NCBI RefSeq assembly: GCF_035984415.1
Contig: NZ_CP130720.1
Coordinates: 5,766,001 to 5,830,000, forward strand
Direction: 5' to 3'
Source of the DNA: Streptomyces sp. NBC_01296
Lineage (GTDB): Bacteria; Actinomycetota; Actinomycetes; Streptomycetales; Streptomycetaceae
Length of the DNA stretch: 64,000 nucleotides
Shown: positions 55,247 through 61,804 of the stretch, piece by piece
How the letters are laid out: every line of letters begins with the position of its first letter
How positions within the stretch are numbered: the first letter of the stretch is position 1
Made by a program: the position numbers and the translations under genes
Notes under the pieces: generated by a model
What the model was told of the DNA's origin: nothing
Seen by the model: only the letters and a program-made list of their open reading frames with translations
Database searches by the model: none

Positions 55247-56976
55247 GCGGCCTCCGCCTCCGTCAGCTGGGAGAGCACGATCTCCCGGTAGGTCTCGTTG
55301 TCGGCCATCAGCTCGTGGTGGCGCCCCTCGCCGACGACCTGGCCCTCGTCCAGCACGATGATCCGGTCGGCGTCGCGGATCGTGGAGACCCGCTGCGCGA
55401 CGATGACCACCGTCGCGTCCTCGGTCTCACGGGCGAGCGCCGCGCGCAGCGCCGCGTCCGTCGCGTAGTCCAGGGCCGAGAAGGAGTCGTCGAAGAGGTA
55501 GATCTCCGGGCTCTGCACCAGCGTGCGGGCGATGGCCAGGCGCTGGCGCTGGCCTCCGGAGACGTTCGTTCCGCCCTGGGTGACGGGCGCGTCCAGACCG
55601 CCCTCCAGCTCGGCCACGAAGTCCCTGGCCTGCGCCACCTCGAGCGCGTGCCACAGCTCCTCGTCGGTGGCGTCGGGACGCCCGTACCGCAGGTTGGAGG
55701 CGACGGTTCCGGAGAAGAGGTACGGCTTCTGCGGGACCATGCCGACCGTCTTGGCCAGCAGCTCCGGCTCGATGCGGCGTACGTCCTCCCCGTCGACCAG
55801 CACGTGGCCGCCGGTCGCGTCGAACAGCCGCGGCACCAGGCCCAGCAGCGTGGACTTGCCGCTGCCGGTGGAGCCGATCACCGCCGTGGTCTCGCCGGGG
55901 CGGGCCACCAGGTCCACCCCGCGCAGCACCGGGGCCTCGGCGCCCGGGTAGCGGAAGTCGGCGCCGCGCAGCTCCAGTTGCCCGCGGGTGAGGAGCCCCC
56001 GCACCGGGTCGACGGGCGGGACCACGCTGGACTCGGTGTCCAGGACCTCCTGGACACGCTCGGCGCAGACCTCGGCGCGCGGCACCATCATGAACATGAA
56101 GGTGGCCATCATCACGGACATGACGATCTGCATCAGGTAGGCGAGGAAGGCCGTCAGCTGGCCGATCTCCATGCCGCCGCTGTCGATGCGCATCGCGCCG
56201 AACCAGATGACGGCGACGCTGGAGATGTTCACGACGACGATCACGGTCGGGAACATCAGGGCGAGCAGCTTGCCGGCCGCGAGGGAGACCCCGGTCAGGT
56301 CCGCGTTGGCCTCGCGGAACCGATCCTTCTCGTAGTCGTCGCGGACGAACGCGCGGATGACGCGGTTGCCGGTGATCTGCTCGCGCAGCACCCGGTTCAC
56401 GGTGTCCAGGCGGACCTGCATCTTCCGGAACAGCGGCCGCGTCCTGAAGACGATCGCGCCGACCGACAGGCCGAGGACGGGGACCACGGCCAGCAGGACG
56501 CCCGACAGCTTCACGTCGAGCGAGAGCGCCATGGCGATGCCGCCGATGCACATGATCGGCGCGGAGACCATCAGCGTGAAGGTCATCAGCACCAGCATCT
56601 GGATCTGCTGCACGTCGTTCGTCGTACGGGTGATCAGCGAGGGCGCGCCGAACTGTCCGAGCTCCCGCGCGGAGAAGCTCTGCACCCGGTCGAAGACGGA
56701 CGCACGGATGTCGCGGCCGACGGCGGCCGCGGTACGGGCGCCGAAGTAGACGGCGCCGACGTTGCACCCGAGCTGGACGAGGGAGACGCCGAGCATCAGG
56801 GCGCCGGAGCGCAGGATGTAGCCGGTGTCCCCGCTGACGACACCGTTGTCGATGATGTCGGCGTTCAGGGTGGGGAGGTAGAGGCTCGCACTGGTCTGCA
56901 GCAGTTGCAGCAGGACCAGGAGGGCGATCGGTTTCCGGTACGGACTCAGATGGGTCCGCAGAAGTCGTATGAGCAC
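55243..56976 (-). CDS. heterodimeric ABC exporter subunit with degenerate Walker B
   Basis: A 577-residue half-transporter with six membrane helices and an ATPase domain. Walker A is GSTGSGKST, Q-loop MVPQKPY, signature NVSGGQRQRLAIARTL. Walker B is LFDDSFSALD: the catalytic Glu is replaced by Asp, and the H-loop reads IVAQRVSTIRDAD with Gln for His. This side is therefore a low-activity ATP site, as in known heterodimeric exporters. Its own intact signature completes the active site with the partner's Walker B. GTG start at 56976. Confidence 0.92.
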   Translation of the reverse strand: MLIRLLRTHLSPYRKPIALLVLLQLLQTSASLYLPTLNADIIDNGVVSGDTGYILRSGALMLGVSLVQLGCNVGAVYFGARTAAAVGRDIRASVFDRVQSFSARELGQFGAPSLITRTTNDVQQIQMLVLMTFTLMVSAPIMCIGGIAMALSLDVKLSGVLLAVVPVLGLSVGAIVFRTRPLFRKMQVRLDTVNRVLREQITGNRVIRAFVRDDYEKDRFREANADLTGVSLAAGKLLALMFPTVIVVVNISSVAVIWFGAMRIDSGGMEIGQLTAFLAYLMQIVMSVMMATFMFMMVPRAEVCAERVQEVLDTESSVVPPVDPVRGLLTRGQLELRGADFRYPGAEAPVLRGVDLVARPGETTAVIGSTGSGKSTLLGLVPRLFDATGGHVLVDGEDVRRIEPELLAKTVGMVPQKPYLFSGTVASNLRYGRPDATDEELWHALEVAQARDFVAELEGGLDAPVTQGGTNVSGGQRQRLAIARTLVQSPEIYLFDDSFSALDYATDAALRAALARETEDATVVIVAQRVSTIRDADRIIVLDEGQVVGEGRHHELMADNETYREIVLSQLTEAEAA

Positions 56977-57088
56977 GCGCAGGCTCCGGTCGGCAGTTCG
57001 TGGGGTTCACCCCATCTTCGGCCACCCCGGCTCCGATCCCCACCGGTTTTCGCAAAGGCCGGTCAAAAGGAGTAGACCGCCCGCGGGT

Positions 57089-57108
57089 CCTACTGCGACG
57101 GCAGTAGG
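57089..57108 (-). terminator. small hairpin after the FGGY kinase gene
   Basis: CCTACTGC pairs with GCAGTAGG around a GACG tetraloop, 26 bases beyond the stop of the leftward kinase gene. Weak but well placed; the rest of the gap holds the promoter region of the ABC exporter operon. Confidence 0.45.
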
Positions 57109-57134
57109 TCCAGCGCCCGAGGGGAGGACGGGCC

Positions 57135-58589
57135 CTACCCCTGGAACGCCCCGGGGTGGATCTGCTCCCGCGTCGCGATGTACTGCTGGCGCACCGCCTG
57201 CCAGGCCGGGTACTCCTCGCCCGGCTCGAAGACCTGAGCCGCCGGGCCCGGCCACACCGGCGGGGTGTGCGGGGCCAGCGTGCCCTGCTGCACCCCGAGC
57301 GCCCAGGCCGCCTGGCGCGCCGCGCCGAGCGCCGCGTAGTCGGCCGGCGCCGGAACGACGATCTGCGTGCCGAACAGCCCGGGAGCTGCGGCCTGTACGG
57401 CGGGCAGCTCGGCCGCCGCGCCCAGCAGGAACACCCGGCGGATCTCCACCCCGCGCCGACGCAGCACGTCGAGCGCGTCGACCAGCCCGCACAGCATGCC
57501 CTCGAACGCGGCCCGGGCCAGGTGCTCCGGCTTCATCGAGTCGCGCCGCAGCCCGGACAGGGTCCCGGCGCTGTGCGGCAGGTTGGGCGTGCGCTCACCC
57601 TCCAGGTACGGCAGGAGTACGAGGCCGTGCGCGCCCGGCGTCGACTTCATCGCGAGCGCGGACAGCCCCTCGAGATCGGTGCCCAGCAGCTCGGCGGTGC
57701 CGCGCAGCGCCCGTACGGCATTGGAGGTGTTCACCACCGGCAGGTGCATGCCGCCGGCGTCGGCCAGCGAGGTGATCAGCCCGCCCGGCTCCGACAGTGC
57801 CTCGCGGTGCACGGCCATCACCGAACCGGAGGCGCCCAGCGAGACCACCGCGTCGCCGGGGCCGAGGCCCAGCCCGAGCGCGGCGGCCATGGTCTCCCCG
57901 GTGCCGGCGGATATCAGCAGCCCCTCCGGGGTCATCCCGGCGGCCTCGGCCGGCCCGAGCACCTCGGGCAGCAGCGCCATGTGCCCGAGCGCCAGCTCGA
58001 CCAGGTCGGGGCGGTACGAACCGGTGGCCGCCGACCAGTACCCGGTGCCCGAGGCGCCACCCCGGTCGGTGGTCCGCCGGGCGGGCCGGCCCAGCAGCTG
58101 CCAGACCAGCCAGTCGTGCGCGGACATCAGCACGGCCACCCGCCGGGCCGCCTCCGGCTCGGCGCGGGCCAGCCAGGCCAGCTTCGCCACCGGCTGCGCG
58201 GAGTGCGGGACGGATCCGACGGCCTCGGCCCAGGCGTGCCGGCCGCCGAGCGCCTCGATCAGGTCGGCGGCGGCGACCTGGCCGCGCTTGTCGTTGCCGA
58301 CCAGGGCCGGACGTACGAGGGCGCCCTGCTGGTCCAGGGCCAGCAGTCCGTGCTGCTGCGCGGAGACCCCTATGGCCTGGACCCCTTCGAGGAGCCCGCC
58401 GCCGGCGGCCTCGCCGAGGGAGAGCAGCCAGGCCTGCGGGTCGGTCTCGTGGGGGTGGACGCTCTCGGGATCACCCGCGGGCTGTGGATGGGGTGCGTAC
58501 CCCTGGCGCAGCACGGCACCCGTGTCGGTGTCACAGACGACGATGCGAGTGAAGGCGGAAGAACTGTCCAGCCCGGCGACTATCCCCAT
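57135..58589 (-). CDS. FGGY family sugar kinase (xylulokinase-like)
   Basis: A 484-residue carbohydrate kinase. The N-terminal phosphate motif is MGIVAGLDSSSAFTRIVVCDTDTG. The FGGY N domain includes IGVSAQQHGLLALDQ and TDRGGASGTGYW, with the catalytic Asp likely the TDRG Asp. The C domain has VVSLGASGSVMAV and VFLLGAAAELPAVQ. The overall pattern fits xylulokinases, but no xylose isomerase or transporter is adjacent, and usual residues such as D-x-GT at the start read DSSS. So the sugar is uncertain. Confidence 0.82.
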   Translation of the reverse strand: MGIVAGLDSSSAFTRIVVCDTDTGAVLRQGYAPHPQPAGDPESVHPHETDPQAWLLSLGEAAGGGLLEGVQAIGVSAQQHGLLALDQQGALVRPALVGNDKRGQVAAADLIEALGGRHAWAEAVGSVPHSAQPVAKLAWLARAEPEAARRVAVLMSAHDWLVWQLLGRPARRTTDRGGASGTGYWSAATGSYRPDLVELALGHMALLPEVLGPAEAAGMTPEGLLISAGTGETMAAALGLGLGPGDAVVSLGASGSVMAVHREALSEPGGLITSLADAGGMHLPVVNTSNAVRALRGTAELLGTDLEGLSALAMKSTPGAHGLVLLPYLEGERTPNLPHSAGTLSGLRRDSMKPEHLARAAFEGMLCGLVDALDVLRRRGVEIRRVFLLGAAAELPAVQAAAPGLFGTQIVVPAPADYAALGAARQAAWALGVQQGTLAPHTPPVWPGPAAQVFEPGEEYPAWQAVRQQYIATREQIHPGAFQG

Positions 58590-58673
58590 GCGGAGAATTC
58601 TGCCGCACGCCGGGCCGGGATCCGCCGCCCGGAGGCGCCGGATCCCGGTCGGCTCCGGGGGGAACCTTCCGGC

Positions 58674-58976
58674 TCAGGTGTTGCTGGTGCCCCAGTCGTC
58701 CTCGGAGCCGCCGCCGGACCGGTCGCGCAGACCCCGTACCCGCCCGGCCAGGGAGGCGGGGACCGCGCTGCCGACCTTGTCGCTCACGGCGGCGAAGGCC
58801 TTCCCGGCGTACGTGCGGCCCGTCTGACCGGCGGACTCGGCGGCGTTGCGCACCGCCGGGTTCTGCGCGATCTCCCGCGCGGACTTCTTCATCTGCTCGT
58901 AGCGCTCGCGCCCTGCGCGCGTTCCGAGCACGTACCCGAGGGCCAGTCCGACCACGAACGTGACCTTGTACCGCAT
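58674..58976 (-). CDS. YtxH-like membrane-associated protein
   Basis: A 100-residue protein. It has a short N-terminal helix (YKVTFVVGLALGYVLGTRAGRERYEQMKK), the YtxH-domain pattern of a glycine-zipper helix then a basic patch. A Ser/Gly-rich tail ends DDWGTSNT. Family function is unknown, with links to envelope stress in other Gram-positives. The ATG at 58976 follows AGGGTGGCAGGC; a GTG at 58985 is also in frame. Confidence 0.8.
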   Translation of the reverse strand: MRYKVTFVVGLALGYVLGTRAGRERYEQMKKSAREIAQNPAVRNAAESAGQTGRTYAGKAFAAVSDKVGSAVPASLAGRVRGLRDRSGGGSEDDWGTSNT

Positions 58977-59121
58977 GCCTGCCACCCTTCGTCGTGTGGT
59001 GCCCGGCCGGCTGGCGATACCGATTGGCGGAGCACCCCCCTGCTTGCGCTAATCTATGACTCGCAACGGGCGCTCGCCCCCCGGCAAGGCCGGAGGTGGG
59101 CTGTTCGGCGCACTGCAGCAA

Positions 59122-59194
59122 TCCCCTGTAGCTCAATTGGCAGAGCAGCCGGCTGTTAACCGGCAGGTTACTGGTTCGAGTCCAGTCGGGGGAG
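59122..59194 (+). tRNA. tRNA-Asn (GTT), copy 1
   Basis: A full 73-base cloverleaf. The acceptor arm (59122-59128 with 59187-59193) has seven pairs including one G-U. D-arm GCTC/GAGC, anticodon stem GCCGG/CCGGC with loop CTGTTAA (anticodon GTT), and T-arm ACTGG/CCAGT with TTCGAGT. CCA is not encoded. Confidence 0.97.
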
Positions 59195-59199
59195 CGCAG

Positions 59200-59272
59200 T
59201 CCCCTGTAGCTCAATTGGCAGAGCAGCCGGCTGTTAACCGGCAGGTTACTGGTTCGAGTCCAGTCGGGGGAG
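59200..59272 (+). tRNA. tRNA-Asn (GTT), copy 2
   Basis: Identical in all 73 bases to the copy at 59122-59194; the two form a tandem repeat with a 78-base period and a five-base spacer. Same anticodon GTT. They are probably processed from one transcript ending at the hairpin at 59276-59312. Confidence 0.97.
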
Positions 59273-59275
59273 CGT

Positions 59276-59312
59276 GAAAGAAGAGGACCTCGTGCGGGTC
59301 CTCTTTCTTTTT
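59276..59312 (+). terminator. intrinsic terminator of the tRNA-Asn pair
   Basis: GAGGACC (59283-59289) pairs with GGTCCTC (59297-59303). The stem extends through A-rich and T-rich flanks with one bulged T, and a T-run follows. It lies four bases after the second tRNA. Confidence 0.88.
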
Positions 59313-59456
59313 GCCCTGGTCCTGGAACCGGGCAGCCCTCAGAACGGTCTCCCTCAGCAGGCGAAGCCGATCATGCGAGGCATCCGAGGCAGGAGATCGT
59401 ATGAGCGGCTATGCTGCGGCAGACGGCGCGCACACATGTACGCGCCACGCCGTGAA

Positions 59457-59530
59457 GGGGCGGTAGCTCAGCCGGTTAGAGCAGCGGACTCATAATCCGT
59501 CGGCCGTGGGTTCGAGTCCCACCCGCCCCA
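59457..59530 (+). tRNA. tRNA with CAT anticodon (elongator Met or Ile2)
   Basis: A full cloverleaf: acceptor GGGGCGG/CCGCCCC, D-arm GCTC/GAGC, anticodon stem GCGGA/TCCGT with loop CTCATAA, T-arm GTGGG/CCCAC with TTCGAGT. CCA is encoded at 59531-59533. The perfect acceptor stem excludes initiator tRNA-fMet. CAT can be elongator Met or the Ile2 species modified by TilS; sequence alone does not settle it, though Ile2 seems slightly more likely. Its 3' end is a classic integration target for mobile elements, and accessory genes follow. Confidence 0.93.
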
Positions 59531-59533
59531 CCA

Positions 59534-59972
59534 CACGCTAGATGTGCAGAAACGTTCTGACCAGCGTCTTGGCTGGCAGGACCGGAAGCTCCGGGGATCC
59601 TGACGGCTCCTGTCGATCAAGGCTTCATGATCGACAGGACGTCCTGTGGACGTTGATGTCCGTCATAGCGGACGCAGCCCAAATGGCCTGAAGTGCCGTC
59701 CGGTTGAGGCAAGTCTCAACTGCAGGATCAGGCCCACTGCGAGCGGGGTGGCTTAGCCGTCAGATGCCCGAGTTGGACCCTGTGGTCGGGTGGGCCGGGA
59801 TGATCTTCGCCTGATTGACCTCTATCTCGAACGCGCCACTGATGGCCCGTCGCACGTCTGGAACCAACCAGGCCTCCGTCCTCATCGGCGGCGGGGATTC
59901 CTCGTTCCCTGCCGCAGCGAATGTTGGCGATGTATCGTGGATGCATACATTGCCATCAGGGAGGTGGTTACT
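59534..59972. other. gene-free region after the tRNA
   Basis: About 440 bases with lower GC and no convincing gene. It holds an 11-bp perfect inverted repeat (59609-59619 with 59628-59638, eight-base loop), which may end the tRNA transcript, and near its end the candidate VapB operator. No copy of the tRNA 3' end, integrase or transposase fragment is visible. Confidence 0.5.
59930..59950. promoter_or_regulatory. candidate VapB operator
   Basis: ATGTAT and ATACAT form a perfect 6-bp inverted repeat with a nine-base spacer, 23-43 bases before vapB. VapB antitoxins usually bind such palindromes to repress their own operon. Confidence 0.5.
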
Positions 59973-60206
59973 GTGTCGGTGACCCAGATTGATCTCGATG
60001 ACGAGGCGCTGGCTGAGGCCATGCGGTTGATGGGCGTCACGACGAAGAAGGAGACGGTCAACGCGGCCTTGAGGGACTACGTGAACCGGGTGCGGCGGCT
60101 GGAGGCCGCGGAGAAGCTGGCTGCCCGTGGGGCGCGGGGCGAGTTCGAGCAGGCCGCTGCCGCATACGACGCTGCCAAGCAGGCGCGGCGGGCGGCCTTC
60201 GAGTGA
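59973..60206 (+). CDS. vapB: VapB-type antitoxin
   Basis: A 77-residue protein starting SVTQIDLDDEALAEAMRLMGVTTKKETVNAALRDYVNRVRRLEA, the ribbon-helix-helix DNA-binding pattern of type II VapB antitoxins. The Glu/Ala-rich C-terminal tail (EFEQAAAAYDAAKQARRAAFE) would wrap and block the toxin. The GTG at 59973 follows GGGAGGTGG. It overlaps vapC by four bases (GTGA). Confidence 0.9.
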   Translation: MSVTQIDLDDEALAEAMRLMGVTTKKETVNAALRDYVNRVRRLEAAEKLAARGARGEFEQAAAAYDAAKQARRAAFE

Positions 60207-60610
60207 TCTCGTACCTGCTCGACACTTCTGCGCTGTGGTTTCTGTTCCGCACTCCCGGGGCGCTGCAGCCCTGGGAGGGGCATATCGCCGCCGGGGTGTT
60301 CCGTGTCTGCGAGCCCACGAGGACCGAGTTCCTGTACTCGGCCACCAGCCCGCCCCACAGGGATGACCTGGCCGAGGAGTTGGACGCGTTGTGTCCACTG
60401 TCCGCGGTGCCGAAGAACGCGTGGCGCTGGGTGGACACTGCCCAGTACAAGCTCACCCAGCGCGGCCAGCACCGCGCCGCCGGGCCGATCGACCTGTTGG
60501 TGTGCGCGACCGCGGTCCACCACGGCCACACTGTGCTCCACGTGGACAACGACTTCGCAGCCGTGGCGAGTGTCCTCAAGGACGTGCAGCAGCGGGACAT
60601 CCGCACCTGA
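60203..60610 (+). CDS. vapC: VapC-type PIN-domain ribonuclease toxin
   Basis: A 135-residue PIN-domain RNase. Acidic metal-binding residues are in YLLDTSALW, TRTEFLYS, AGPIDLLVCATAVHHG and VLHVDNDFAAVA. VapC toxins cleave tRNA or rRNA to arrest growth and are held in check by VapB. The GTG start overlaps the vapB stop. Placement right after a tRNA gene, in a less typical region, suggests acquisition by transfer. Confidence 0.92.
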   Translation: MISYLLDTSALWFLFRTPGALQPWEGHIAAGVFRVCEPTRTEFLYSATSPPHRDDLAEELDALCPLSAVPKNAWRWVDTAQYKLTQRGQHRAAGPIDLLVCATAVHHGHTVLHVDNDFAAVASVLKDVQQRDIRT

Positions 60611-60638
60611 GCCGGTCGCGGGCACCACGCACTCAGCG

Positions 60639-61229
60639 TCACATCAGAAGACATGGGCCATCGCCTCGCCGTGCAGTACAGGAGGCGGGAGATCTGGCTG
60701 AGGGCCGGCCGGTGCGGCTTTCCGCATCCTTGCAGCTGTCACCTACGGATCGCCGAGCGGCCAGCGACCTATGGAGCTGCCGTGTGAATGTCTGGGCCTG
60801 TCGGTCGCTCAAGGCGTGAGGCCGGCTGATCACTGTTCTTGCCGTCCGGGCGATCTCGGCGGCCAGCGTGGTGGAGTCACAGAAGTTCAGCACAGCGAGA
60901 CGGGGCGGGAAGCGGACTCGTGCGATCTGCGCGCAGAAGGCTTCATGGGCGATGCAGAGGTTCCCGCCATCCTGCGTGAGGTGAATCCCGCCGAAGGAGC
61001 TGTGCGCCGCGATGTGCACGGCGGCCGGGGCGTGGACATCCAGGGCGGGACAGATCTCGGCAAGCCCAACAGACGCCATCTCCGTCACCTGGACGTAGCT
61101 TCCGGCGAGAGCCTCCCGGATGTACGCGGCCTCGGGACCGAAGCTATTGCGCCCCGGGCGCGGATCGCCGGAGACAAAGAGAACCCGCTGGGCGATGCCC
61201 GCAGGGGTGACCACTGCGGTGATCGTCAC
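60639..61229 (-). CDS. short CHAT-protease-like protein
   Basis: A 196-residue protein. The core reads RVLFVSGDPRPG near residue 15, AAVHIAAHSSFGGIHLTQ with a candidate catalytic His, and RLAVLNFCDSTTLAAEIA with a candidate Cys. This His and LNxC pairing, in this order, is the dyad of CHAT (caspase HetF associated with TPRs) peptidases. The family normally has another domain attached; here only the CHAT part is seen, starting at a GTG (61229). The last 35 residues look unlike the family, so the 3' end may be frameshifted. It may be a degraded effector. Confidence 0.5.
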   Translation of the reverse strand: MTITAVVTPAGIAQRVLFVSGDPRPGRNSFGPEAAYIREALAGSYVQVTEMASVGLAEICPALDVHAPAAVHIAAHSSFGGIHLTQDGGNLCIAHEAFCAQIARVRFPPRLAVLNFCDSTTLAAEIARTARTVISRPHALSDRQAQTFTRQLHRSLAARRSVGDSCKDAESRTGRPSARSPASCTARRGDGPCLLM

Positions 61230-61607
61230 TTGGAGCCGACAGCGCGCGGCTGACCGCGGCCAGGTGCGCGCGCACCGTCGGCCGGCGGGCCGCCTTCGTC
61301 ACCCGCGACCTCCGGCAGCGCCAGGCGATCGCATGACGGCGCCGGTGGCGATCCGCCGCCGTCCCGGCCAACCGGTGGCTCCCCACGACCGCAGCCGCGG
61401 CTGCCACTGAGGGCTGGCCGTGCCGTGCCGCCGGCAGAGTTCGGCACTGCCTGTGGGCTCCGGCAGCATCGCCGCTCCCCACCGGTGACCTTGCCGGAGA
61501 GTCTGCCTGTCGGAGTGCCTGGCGACGTGGTGGCCCGGAGAACAGAATCAAGATCGAAAAGGGCCGTGGGATTCGCTTGCGGCCGCCATTCAGAAGGGGG
61601 AGCACTC
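61230..61607. other. region between the CHAT-like gene and the RiPP precursor
   Basis: 378 bases without a supported gene. A leftward ORF (61226-61642) ends in a GTGA overlap with the CHAT-like gene, but its composition is that of non-coding GC-rich DNA and it also runs antisense through the precursor start. The divergent promoter for the RiPP operon is expected here. I see no clear regulator site. Confidence 0.4.
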
Positions 61608-61754
61608 ATGGCTGATGAGTACTCGCTCGATGCTTCGAGCATCGAAATCGCTTACCCGACCGGTGTTGTGACGCCGAACGATGCCGACCGGGGTGGCAAG
61701 GACTTCTCCCTCGCCCACTGGAACGAGGACGGCGTGGACGACCGGGACTGGTAA
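61608..61754 (+). CDS. RiPP precursor / scaffold peptide candidate
   Basis: A 48-residue acidic peptide, MADEYSLDASSIEIAYPTG at the start and FSLAHWNEDGVDDRDW at the end. It has no cysteine, so it cannot form lanthionine rings. It has four Ser and two Thr, and ends with Trp. The ATG follows AGAAGGGGGAGCACTC. A LanB-type gene starts 50 bases downstream. LanB relatives called PEARLs add amino acids, including Trp, to the C-terminus of such scaffold peptides (for example AmmB2 with AmmA in ammosamide synthesis). So this may be a scaffold rather than a lanthipeptide precursor. Product unknown. Confidence 0.7.
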   Translation: MADEYSLDASSIEIAYPTGVVTPNDADRGGKDFSLAHWNEDGVDDRDW

Positions 61755-61804
61755 ATCCGTCCCGTTCGCCGCGTATTGACCAGCAAGAACAGGAAGCCGA
61801 GGCC

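Noticed and set aside
61226..61642. 138-codon minus-strand ORF with GTGA overlap to the CHAT-like gene
   Set aside because: Composition is non-coding and it runs antisense through the ribosome site and start of the precursor peptide.
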